Origin: Chthoniobacterales bacterium
GTDB taxonomy: Bacteria > Verrucomicrobiota > Verrucomicrobiia > Chthoniobacterales > JACTMZ01
DNA length: 64,000 nt
Direction of reading: 5' to 3'
Assembly: GCA_018402585.1 (NCBI GenBank)
Contig: JAGYIO010000004.1
Span: forward strand, 1 to 64,000
Part shown: positions 17,866 to 25,581 of the stretch, in pieces
How positions within the stretch are numbered: position 1 is the stretch's first letter
Layout: the number at the start of each line of letters is the position of its first letter
The notes under the pieces: generated by a model
Told to the model about the DNA's origin: nothing
Databases searched by the model: none
What the model saw: only the letters and a program-made list of their open reading frames with translations
Translations under genes and position numbers: made by a program

Positions 17866-18225
17866 TTATTGGCTCCCGCTCCCGGCGGACGGACTAGCGG
17901 CGGGGGACGGAGAGGTGCTGCCGCCCGGGGCGGCCGGAGGAGTCGCCGCCGGTTTGTCCGCCGCTTTGCTTTCCTTCCCGCCACCCCCGCTCTCTTGCTT
18001 CGCGGCCTGCTTGTATCCCTCGCTGCGGTAATCCGTAGTGTAGAATCCGCTGCCCTTGAAAATGAGACCGGCGCCGGTGCCGAGCAGCCGCTTCACTTTG
18101 CCGCGCCCCCACGGGCTCACTTGGCACTGTGCTTCGGGACAGGTCTTGAAGGCGCTATCCTTCATCGACTGGAAGACTTCGAAATCTTTCTCGCACTTCA
18201 GGCAATGGTAATCGTAGGTAGGCAT
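17866..18225 (-). CDS. FmdB-type zinc-ribbon protein
   Basis: 119 residues. Starts MPTYDYHCLKCEKDFEVFQS, the highly conserved N-terminus of the FmdB/CxxC_CXXC_SSSS regulatory-protein family, with Cys8/Cys11 and Cys29/Cys34 as likely zinc ligands. FKGSGFYTTDYRSEGY is the other family hallmark. The C-terminal 45 residues are a low-complexity Ala/Pro/Ser/Gly tail. Proposed regulator in methylotrophs, but its role in most bacteria is unknown. 7 bases upstream of the zinc-ribbon membrane gene, in the same direction. Confidence 0.87.
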   Translation of the reverse strand: MPTYDYHCLKCEKDFEVFQSMKDSAFKTCPEAQCQVSPWGRGKVKRLLGTGAGLIFKGSGFYTTDYRSEGYKQAAKQESGGGGKESKAADKPAATPPAAPGGSTSPSPAASPSAGSGSQ

Positions 18226-18276
18226 AAGAACTGCAGGTTGTTTAGCCGCAGTCCGCCCGCCCCGCAAGCCGCCTTC

Positions 18277-19434
18277 CTAGCGGCGCGCCTCAGCCCAGGC
18301 CAATTCCCGCGCCGCGAGATCGGAAGCCAGGAGCGACTCGAGGTCGCCGCCGGGACGATCGCCGCACCTTTCGAGCACGCTCGTGACGATTTGCCAGATG
18401 CGCGGGAAGGCGATCCGTCCGGCGAGGAACTCAACCACCGCCACTTCGTTCGCCGCATTGAGCACGGCCGGCGCCGCGCCCCCCTGTTCCGCCGCCTGCC
18501 GCGCCAGATTGAGCGCGGGAAAAACGTCGTAACGCGGTTCCTCAAAGTCCAAGCGGCCGAGGCTGGCCCATTCGAGCGGAGGGAGCGAACCCGCGAGACG
18601 GTCGGGCCAGGTGAGCGCATATTGGATCGGGAACCGCATGTCCGAATGGCTCATCTGGGCGAGCACGGAACCGTCGACGAACTCGACCATGGAATGCACG
18701 ATGCTCTGGGGATGGACGACCACATCGATCCGCGCGATCTCCACGTCGAAGAGCCAGCGCGCCTCGATCATCTCAAGGCCCTTGTTGAACAGCGTGGCGG
18801 AATCAATCGTGATTTTTTCGCCCATGTGCCAGGTCGGGTGACGCAGCGCTTCCTGCCGCGTCACGGCAAGCAGCTTGTCCTCCGGCCAAGCGCGGAAAGG
18901 CCCGCCGGAGGCGGTGAGAATCAGTCGCCGGACCTGCCCCGGATCGCGTCCTTCCAGGCACTGAAAAATCGCGTTGTGCTCGCTGTCCACCGGGAGAATG
19001 CGGCGGCCGCTGCGGCGGGCCGCAGCCATGACCAATTGCCCGGCCACGACCAGCACCTCCTTGCTGGCCAGCGCGATGTCTTTGCCCGCTTCGAGCGCGG
19101 CGAAGGTCGGACGCAACCCCCCCGTGCCCACGATAGCGACCAGCACCATGTCCGCGCCTTCCCAGCGGGCCAGTTGCTCCAAACCGGCGGGGCCGGTGAA
19201 AACAGCCGCCGGTTGGTAATCCAGCTTGGCCCGTAATTCCGCCTCCGCGGCCGCGTCGGGCACCGCGAGGGCCGCTGGCCGTAACCGGTTTGCCTCCACC
19301 GCGAGCCGCCCGATATTGCGGAACCCCGACATGCCGACCACGCGCACCCGCCCGGGCAATTCACGGGCCACCCGGCAGGCGCTCTGCCCGATCGAGCCGG
19401 TCGCGCCGAGGAGCACGATGTTACGGCAGCTCAT
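18277..19434 (-). CDS. dxr: 1-deoxy-D-xylulose 5-phosphate reductoisomerase
   Basis: 385 residues. Converts DXP to 2-C-methyl-D-erythritol 4-phosphate with NADPH, the first committed MEP-pathway step to isoprenoids. NADPH-binding loop GATGSIGQSACRV at the N-terminus, the metal-binding PVDSEHNAIFQCL segment, then LTASGGPFR and HPTWHMGEKITIDSATLFNK, typical active-site blocks. ATGA overlap with cdsA upstream, giving the common cdsA-dxr pair; the rseP gene that often follows is absent. Confidence 0.96.
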   Translation of the reverse strand: MSCRNIVLLGATGSIGQSACRVARELPGRVRVVGMSGFRNIGRLAVEANRLRPAALAVPDAAAEAELRAKLDYQPAAVFTGPAGLEQLARWEGADMVLVAIVGTGGLRPTFAALEAGKDIALASKEVLVVAGQLVMAAARRSGRRILPVDSEHNAIFQCLEGRDPGQVRRLILTASGGPFRAWPEDKLLAVTRQEALRHPTWHMGEKITIDSATLFNKGLEMIEARWLFDVEIARIDVVVHPQSIVHSMVEFVDGSVLAQMSHSDMRFPIQYALTWPDRLAGSLPPLEWASLGRLDFEEPRYDVFPALNLARQAAEQGGAAPAVLNAANEVAVVEFLAGRIAFPRIWQIVTSVLERCGDRPGGDLESLLASDLAARELAWAEARR

Positions 19435-20318
19435 GAGGGCAGGCCAAGAACCAGACGCATGTAGAAAAAAAGAATGGGGGCGGTGAAAAGCAAACTGTCG
19501 ATCAGGTCGAGCACCCCGCCAATCCCCGGGAGGAGTCCGCCCGAGTCTTTGGCCTCCGCACTGCGTTTGACGATCGATTCGGCCAGGTCGCCGATCACCG
19601 CGGCAAACCCGAGCAGAACTCCGAGAATCAGCAGATCAAGAGGGCCGAAGACGGCCAATTTGTCGGGGATGAGAAACCAGAGCCCGAAACTTCCGCCCAC
19701 CGCGAAGAGGATCGCACCGGCCAAACCTTCCCAGGACTTATGCGGACTGATGTGCGGCACCAGCTTGTGGCGGCCGAAGACCGAGCCGGCCAGATAAGCG
19801 CCCATGTCGCTGAACTTGGTCACCAAAAGGAGGTAGAGCACGTAGTATTGGCCGATCGTCTCCCCCGTGGGATCGCGGGGCGCGAGGTAGACGATCTTGG
19901 TCAGGAAATTGAAAAGCCAGGGGATGTAAAGCAAGCCGAACAGGGTGTAGGCCATGGTTTCGAGCGGATTCTGGTCGCGCGTGCGGCGGAACATTTGCCG
20001 CCCGAAGACGATCAGGAGGAAGAGGACAAGGACGGCAATCTCGAAGTCGTAGGACTTTTCCGGACCATAGGAGCGGAAGGTGATAAAACTTCCGGCCAGA
20101 AAAATCACCGCGGTGATCAGCGCGGTGAGTTTGAAATTGGGCACCCCGCGCCGATCGAGCATTTCGAAGTATTCCCACAATCCGAGCAACCCGATCCCGG
20201 CAATGGTGATAAAAAAAAGTTGCTCGTAGCCCGAGAGGACCGTGCCCAGCACCAAGACCCACAAAAGCAGGGTGCTGACCAAACGGCGGCGGAAAGTTAG
20301 TTCGGAGGACTCGATCAA
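19431..20318 (-). CDS. cdsA: Phosphatidate cytidylyltransferase
   Basis: 295 residues, polytopic inner-membrane enzyme making CDP-diacylglycerol from phosphatidate and CTP. About eight hydrophobic segments. C-terminal signature SIVKRSAEAKDSGGLLPGIG followed by GVLDLIDSLLF; the consensus D(R)xDS is read here as DLIDS. HISPHKSWEGLAGA is the other conserved block. First gene of the minus-strand run cdsA-dxr and perhaps beyond; divergent from tsaE. Confidence 0.94.
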   Translation of the reverse strand: MIESSELTFRRRLVSTLLLWVLVLGTVLSGYEQLFFITIAGIGLLGLWEYFEMLDRRGVPNFKLTALITAVIFLAGSFITFRSYGPEKSYDFEIAVLVLFLLIVFGRQMFRRTRDQNPLETMAYTLFGLLYIPWLFNFLTKIVYLAPRDPTGETIGQYYVLYLLLVTKFSDMGAYLAGSVFGRHKLVPHISPHKSWEGLAGAILFAVGGSFGLWFLIPDKLAVFGPLDLLILGVLLGFAAVIGDLAESIVKRSAEAKDSGGLLPGIGGVLDLIDSLLFTAPILFFYMRLVLGLPS

Positions 20319-20405
20319 AACAACCGCCCATGGTCAAAAGCCCGCGGGGCAAAGGCAAGCGTGCATTGGCCCCGGCCCCGTCACGATGTTAGAGTCGGGG
20401 CCGCG

Positions 20406-20822
20406 ATGAGCCTCACCGTATCAACCCACCCCGAGGAAACGATCGCTGCCGGTCGCGTCCTCGGCGCGCGCCTCGTCCCCGGGACGGTGGTCGCCCTGGC
20501 CGGCGATTTGGGGGCAGGGAAAACCCACTTCGTGCGCGGGCTCGTCGCGGGTTGGGGCGGAACCGGGCCGGCCACCAGTCCGACCTTCACCCTCCTCCAC
20601 GAGTACGCCACCCCGCGCGGCCCCGTCTTTCACCTCGACCTTTACCGGGCGCGAAGCGCGGCCGAAGTCTGGGACGCCGCGCACGACGAAATGAGCGAAG
20701 CGACCGGCCTCCTGGTCATCGAATGGGCCGACCGGTTTCCCGAATTGGTCCCACCCGGCGCATGCCGGGTTTCCCTCACTGCCGCGGGGGAAGGGCGCCG
20801 CGAGATTACGATCGAGCCGTGA
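20406..20822 (+). CDS. tsaE: tRNA t6A biosynthesis ATPase TsaE
   Basis: 138 residues from MSLTVSTHPEETIAAGRVLG. Walker A in GDLGAGKTHFVRGL, followed by SPTFTLLHEY and FHLDLYR, the TsaE hallmarks, and a late LLVIEWADRFPE. Works with TsaB and TsaD to load threonylcarbamoyl on A37 of ANN-reading tRNAs. GTGA overlap with tsaB. The conserved tsaE-tsaB pairing confirms both calls. Confidence 0.95.
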   Translation: MSLTVSTHPEETIAAGRVLGARLVPGTVVALAGDLGAGKTHFVRGLVAGWGGTGPATSPTFTLLHEYATPRGPVFHLDLYRARSAAEVWDAAHDEMSEATGLLVIEWADRFPELVPPGACRVSLTAAGEGRREITIEP

Positions 20823-21424
20823 AAACTCTCGCGATCGAACTATCCTCGGCCGCGGCGGGAGTCGCCGTGGCGACCGAAGGGAAGATCACGGCGCTCTGCC
20901 GGTTCGAGGCGCCCCGCGGGCGCGGGGCGGAAGTTTTTTCCGTGCTCGCCGGGATGCGTTCTGCTTGGCAGGGCGCGGAGCGCGTGGCGGTGGGCATTGG
21001 TCCGGGTTCTTACAACGGACTCCGCGTGGCTTGCGCCTTGGCTGGCTCTTGGCAAATGGCCCTCGGGGTCGAGTTGGTCGCCGCTCCGTCCTGCTGTCTC
21101 CTCGACGTGGCCGAAACCGCTTACTTTGCGGCCGGCGATGCGCGCGGCGGCCGGATCTGGTCGGCACGTGTCGAGCAGCGTGGATTGGGCGGCGAGATTG
21201 TCCTCCTCACCCCCGACCAATTCCGCCGGCAGGCCGAAGCAGCCGACCTCCCGGTTTATCGCGTGGGCGATCTGCCCGGGTTTGCTTCACTCCCGGCGGC
21301 CGGGCCGGAGGCCGGGGTGCTCGCTTTGCTCGCCCCCCGCTTGGTTCCGGTCGATCCTCTCCGCTTCGGGCCTATCTATTTGAAACCGCCGCACATTACC
21401 CCGCCCCGCCCGGTCCGCCCGTGA
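20819..21424 (+). CDS. tsaB: tRNA t6A biosynthesis protein TsaB (YeaZ)
   Basis: 201 residues from a GTG inside the tsaE stop (VKTLAIELSSAAAGVAVATE). ASKHA-fold N-terminal lobe; VAVGIGPGSYNGLRVACALA is the diagnostic YeaZ motif. Non-catalytic scaffold that holds TsaD and TsaE. A little shorter than the usual 220-235 residues, with a Pro-rich C-terminus (PPHITPPRPVRP). Confidence 0.92.
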   Translation: MKTLAIELSSAAAGVAVATEGKITALCRFEAPRGRGAEVFSVLAGMRSAWQGAERVAVGIGPGSYNGLRVACALAGSWQMALGVELVAAPSCCLLDVAETAYFAAGDARGGRIWSARVEQRGLGGEIVLLTPDQFRRQAEAADLPVYRVGDLPGFASLPAAGPEAGVLALLAPRLVPVDPLRFGPIYLKPPHITPPRPVRP

Positions 21425-21477
21425 CTTGCCACCGCCCGCCGATGCGTGTTCATTGCCCCCTGCGTACCCGCGCGAAG

Positions 21478-23421
21478 ATGCCGCGTTTTTTTCTCATCCT
21501 TCTGGCCCTCGCCCTCCCGGCGCCCGCCCAGCAACGCCTCACCGACGTGGTCGAGGTGCCCCGCCCCACGTGGGAAACCCAGAAACAAGCCCGTACCTAC
21601 CTGCTCAATGTGCCGGCCCCGCGCGGGCAGATCACCGACCGCCACGGTGCCCCCCTGGCCCAGACCCGCGTGGCCTTCAATCTCGGCCTCAGCTTTCCCA
21701 CTCCGCTCGAATTCACCGACGGGCAAACGGTCGCCTTCGCCCGCCGGCAGATTCTCACCGCGGAGGAACTTCTCGGCCGCAGCTTCAAGGTGACCGACGA
21801 GGCACTTATCCAGCATTACCACAACCGCGGCATTCTCCCGTTCATTCTGGCCGAAGATCTGACCAACGAGGACATGGCCAAAGTGAGCCGCGGACTGGGC
21901 ACCGGCCTGGTTCTTCAGCACGCCTACTTCCGGCATTACCCGCTGGGGCCAATCGCGGCCCACCTCGTGGGCTACACCGGCCGGGTCGCCCCCCTCTCGC
22001 TCAAACCGATCGAGAACCGGGACCTTGTCTTCCCCGATGCCGAAGGCCGCGAAGGGCTCGAGCAGGTCTTCGACGACCAGTTGCGCGGCACACCCGGCGT
22101 GCTCAACCTCACGCTCAACTCCGAAGGCCAACGCACCACCGAGCGGATCGTCCAGCCGCCGGTCCCGGGATATAATGTCATCACCACCCTCGACCTCACG
22201 GTGCAGAAAGCCTGCGAGGACGCCCTGGCCAAAACCGGCCGCCGCGGCGCCGTCGTGGTGGTCGACCCGATGAGCGGGGAAATCCTCGGCATGGCCTCAC
22301 GCCCCTCTTTCGACCCCAACGCCTTCATTCCGGTCATCAGGCCGGAGGTCTTCGCTCAACTCAACAACGACCCGGATGTCCCGCTCTACCCGCGGGCTTT
22401 CCGCTCGGCTTACCCGCCCGGCTCAACCTTCAAAACCTTTGTCGGACTGGCCGCACTGCAAACCGGGTTGATCACGCCGGAGACCCGCATCAGCTGTCCG
22501 GGCGGTCTCCAAGTCGGCAATTTCTATTTCCGCAACCACCGGTCCGGTCATTCAGGGCAACTCACCCTGGCCCAAGCCCTGGCCCAATCCTGCAACACCT
22601 GGTTCTACCAAGCCGGATTGAAAATCAGCGCCGAACCGATCATTGAGTGGTCCAACGCCCTCGGCCTCGGCCGCCGCACTGGCATCCCCCTGCGGGCCGA
22701 ATCGGCCGGAAATATTCCGACCGACGATTACATGGTCCGCGTGCACAACCGCAATATCCTCCAGGGAGACGTGGCCAACATGAGCATCGGGCAAGGCGAC
22801 ATCCTGGTCACGCCGCTGCAAATGGCCCAGGCCATGGGCGTACTCGCCGCCCGCGGCAGCTTCCACCAGACGCGCCTCGTCAAGCAGGTGCAGAGCCTCG
22901 ACAACCGGGTCGTCTCGGCTTACCCGGACCGCATCCGCGCCGAACTCAACATCGCGGAGGAAAACCTCGAGGACCTCAACAAAGGCTTGGTCATGGTAAC
23001 CAGCCACGGCACCGGCACGGGACGCCGGGCCGCCACCGTCAAAGGGGTCAAAGTCGCCGGCAAAACCGGCACCGCCCAGTGGGGACCGGTGGCCAAACGC
23101 CGCAACGCCGCCTGGTTTGCCGGCTACGCCCCGGCCAACCACCCACCCCTCTACGCCTTTGCCGTAGTGGTCGAAGGCAATCCCGGTGAGTCCCTTTCCG
23201 GCGGCTCAAACGCCGCCCCGGTGATCGGCAGTGTTCTCGCCACCCTGCTCAAAGACTACCAGCCGCCGGAGAAAGTGGCCGAGGAGGCAGAACCTGATGA
23301 TGAAGCGGCCGATGAAGCCGTCCCGGCCCAGGGTGAAGAGGCGGGCGACACCGAGCGGACCGAAGACCTGATGAACCCCGAGGGTGCGCCCACCCCGGCA
23401 GAGCTCTCCGCGGTCGAGTAA
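21478..23421 (+). CDS. mrdA: Penicillin-binding protein 2-type transpeptidase
   Basis: 647 residues from MPRFFLILLALALPAPAQQR; an ATG at 21442 adds 12 residues. Pedestal domain at about 30-200 (APRGQITDRHGAPLA), then the transpeptidase domain with active-site PGSTFKTF (SXXK), SCN (SXN, in ALAQSCNTWFYQ) and KTG in VAGKTGTAQWG. Cross-links peptidoglycan during elongation. Odd points: the N-terminal hydrophobic stretch is short and ends PAPAQ like a signal-peptidase site, so it may be cleaved rather than anchored; and an acidic tail of about 50 residues follows the catalytic domain. No mreBCD or rodA next door. Confidence 0.92.
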   Translation: MPRFFLILLALALPAPAQQRLTDVVEVPRPTWETQKQARTYLLNVPAPRGQITDRHGAPLAQTRVAFNLGLSFPTPLEFTDGQTVAFARRQILTAEELLGRSFKVTDEALIQHYHNRGILPFILAEDLTNEDMAKVSRGLGTGLVLQHAYFRHYPLGPIAAHLVGYTGRVAPLSLKPIENRDLVFPDAEGREGLEQVFDDQLRGTPGVLNLTLNSEGQRTTERIVQPPVPGYNVITTLDLTVQKACEDALAKTGRRGAVVVVDPMSGEILGMASRPSFDPNAFIPVIRPEVFAQLNNDPDVPLYPRAFRSAYPPGSTFKTFVGLAALQTGLITPETRISCPGGLQVGNFYFRNHRSGHSGQLTLAQALAQSCNTWFYQAGLKISAEPIIEWSNALGLGRRTGIPLRAESAGNIPTDDYMVRVHNRNILQGDVANMSIGQGDILVTPLQMAQAMGVLAARGSFHQTRLVKQVQSLDNRVVSAYPDRIRAELNIAEENLEDLNKGLVMVTSHGTGTGRRAATVKGVKVAGKTGTAQWGPVAKRRNAAWFAGYAPANHPPLYAFAVVVEGNPGESLSGGSNAAPVIGSVLATLLKDYQPPEKVAEEAEPDDEAADEAVPAQGEEAGDTERTEDLMNPEGAPTPAELSAVE

Positions 23422-23469
23422 GGCCCTTTGCGTTTGCCGGCCCCGGCCGGACGCGCGATGATCCGCGTC

Positions 23470-25173
23470 ATGTTGGAACTGCGCGAGGTCACGGTGAGCG
23501 CCGGTGACCGGGCGGAAGCACCGGTTTTACTTTGCGCGGTCACGGCACGTTTTCCGCGCGGCGAGGTCTGCGCCTTGCTTGGCCCGAGCGGCAGCGGCAA
23601 GACGACTTTGGTGCGGGCCGTGGCCGGCATGGCCGAGACCAGCGGGGGATCCTTGCATTGGCAGGGAGTGGACCTCGATTTGGAGGACCTCCCGCCCTCC
23701 CAGATCGGCTACGTGCCGCAATTCACGATCAGCGAGGAAAACCTCAGCGCCGAGGAAAACGTGGTCCTCGCCCTCCGTCTGCGCGTGGCCGGACTCGCCG
23801 GGGCACAACTCAGCGCGCGCGCCACCGAGCTGCTCGACCTCACTGGCCTGTCCTCCGCCGCGCCGACCCTCTCGAAACATCTCTCCGGCGGACAGCGCCG
23901 CCGCCTCGCCCTCGCCATGGAATTGGCCAGCGAACCAGCTCTGCTCCTCTGCGACGAGGTGACCAGCGGTTTGGACGCGCGCTCCGAACGCGAAATCCTC
24001 GACTTGCTCCGCCGTATCGCCCGCGAAGGCAATCGCGTGGTCATTGTCGTCACCCACGGACTGCGCGATCTTGAAGCTTACGACAAAGTCGCGGTGCTGA
24101 GCGGCGGTTACCTCGCTTACCTCGGACCTCCGGACACCCTGGCCCACTACTTCCGGGTGACCCGGCCGGAGGAAATTTTCGAGCGCCTCCCGCAGCGTGA
24201 GGCCGCAGAGTGGCATGCCTCGTGGAGCAAGCACCGCACGCATTTCGAACCGGGGAACGCGGCGCCTGGGGAAAGCACGGCGAAAAACGACACCAAAGCG
24301 GCTGTTCCCATCCTCCTGCCCGGCGCCATCCGCCAATTTCTTACCCTCACCGCCACCCGTTGGAAAATTTTCTTCCGCGACAAGGGCAATATCGCCCTGC
24401 AAATCGGTCTCGTCCTCGGCTTCCCGCTCGTCGTGGCGGTTTTCGCTTTGGATGGGCTACCCGCCGTGCCCAGCTTGGACGCCGGCCTGAGCGGTGATCT
24501 GGTCCGGCAACTGATCGAAGCCCGCACTTTCGCCGAAGGGGCGAGCAAGGCGGGCAGCGCGGTGTCCGGCCTCATCCTCCTGCAAGTTATTCTCCTCGGT
24601 CTGCTCGGGGCCAACAACAGCGCACGCGAAATCGCCGGAGAACGCGCCATTTTCGAGCAAGAACGCTTTGCCGGGCTGAAACCCTCGGCCTATCTCGGGG
24701 CCAAAATCGTTTTTCTCGCTGTGCTTGTCCTTGTGCAGTCCGCATGGATGACGTGGTTCGTGCGCACCGTGACCGGGTTTCCCGGCGACGGCTCCCAACA
24801 ATTTCTCTTCTTCCTCCTGGTCAACGCCGCCCTGACCGCCACCTGCCTCGGCATTTCTGCACTGGCCCGCAGCGCCGACCAAGCCTCACTCGCTTCGATT
24901 TACCTGGTCGGTTTCCAGTTGCCGCTTTCCGGTGCGGTGCTCGCCCTGCCGGCCGGGTTGGACGCCGCCCTGCGGCCCTTCGTCGCCGCCTACTGGAGTT
25001 GGAGCGGGGCCTTGCAGAGCCTCCGCGAGACCCGCTACTACGACGTGCTGGAACTGGTCGTGCCGACCACGCTTTCCGCCGCTTCGCTTTGCTTTTGGGT
25101 CCTTCTCCTCCATATCATCTTCGGCATTTTTATGGCATGGCTGGGTTGCCTTCGGTCCGCTTGGGATCGATAG
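23470..25173 (+). CDS. ABCG-like half transporter (ATPase fused to ABC-2 permease)
   Basis: 567 residues from MLELREVTVSAGDRAEAP; an ATG at 23458 adds four. Nucleotide-binding domain at 1-215 with Walker A GPSGSGKTT, Q-loop YVPQFTI, signature LSGGQRRRLALAMEL, Walker B LLLCDEVTSGLD and switch His in VVTHGLRD. A linker of about 60 residues leads to a membrane domain with six helices (from about 310), beginning RWKIFFRDKGNIALQ. This NBD-TMD order is typical of ABCG/ABC-2 exporters acting as homodimers. Substrate unknown. Two genes for a membrane-anchored and an exported protein follow immediately and look co-transcribed. Confidence 0.9.
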   Translation: MLELREVTVSAGDRAEAPVLLCAVTARFPRGEVCALLGPSGSGKTTLVRAVAGMAETSGGSLHWQGVDLDLEDLPPSQIGYVPQFTISEENLSAEENVVLALRLRVAGLAGAQLSARATELLDLTGLSSAAPTLSKHLSGGQRRRLALAMELASEPALLLCDEVTSGLDARSEREILDLLRRIAREGNRVVIVVTHGLRDLEAYDKVAVLSGGYLAYLGPPDTLAHYFRVTRPEEIFERLPQREAAEWHASWSKHRTHFEPGNAAPGESTAKNDTKAAVPILLPGAIRQFLTLTATRWKIFFRDKGNIALQIGLVLGFPLVVAVFALDGLPAVPSLDAGLSGDLVRQLIEARTFAEGASKAGSAVSGLILLQVILLGLLGANNSAREIAGERAIFEQERFAGLKPSAYLGAKIVFLAVLVLVQSAWMTWFVRTVTGFPGDGSQQFLFFLLVNAALTATCLGISALARSADQASLASIYLVGFQLPLSGAVLALPAGLDAALRPFVAAYWSWSGALQSLRETRYYDVLELVVPTTLSAASLCFWVLLLHIIFGIFMAWLGCLRSAWDR

Positions 25174-25182
25174 TGTTTTCCC

Positions 25183-25581
25183 ATGGCCCGCCGCGCCCGC
25201 AGCACCCCGAAAGCCGGAATCATGATCGGCGCGCTCGTCGTTGCCCTCCTCCTCATCGCCCTCGGCGGCTATTTCCTCGGCGCCGGAGGGGTCCCCTACC
25301 GCACGGCACCCGAATTCCCGGTCGAAGAATACCTTTCCTCCTCCAGTTCGTTGCGCGGCAACAGCTACCGTTTGAGCGGCGCGATGCTCAACTCCATCGC
25401 GTGGTCACCGCAGTCCGGCCGGCTCATTTCGGTCGAGCCGACCGGTTCCGGTTCGCCCATCCCGGTCGTGGTCCCGCCCTCGCTGGGCGAAGGCAGTATG
25501 CAAAAGGGGCAACGCTTCCATTTTCTGGTCGAAATCCGCGAAAACGGCATTGTTTACGCCACGGACCTGACCAAATCATGA
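25183..25581 (+). CDS. Small membrane-anchored protein, unknown function
   Basis: 132 residues. Basic N-terminus (MARRARSTPKAG) then one membrane helix (IMIGALVVALLLIALGGYFL, residues 13-32) and about 95 extracytoplasmic residues with a serine run (EEYLSSSSSLRG) and a beta-rich end (KGQRFHFLVEIRENGIVYAT), resembling a small OB-like domain. Starts 9 bases after the ABC transporter and its stop overlaps the next start (ATGA). No family recognised; context suggests an accessory to the transporter. Confidence 0.72.
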   Translation: MARRARSTPKAGIMIGALVVALLLIALGGYFLGAGGVPYRTAPEFPVEEYLSSSSSLRGNSYRLSGAMLNSIAWSPQSGRLISVEPTGSGSPIPVVVPPSLGEGSMQKGQRFHFLVEIRENGIVYATDLTKS

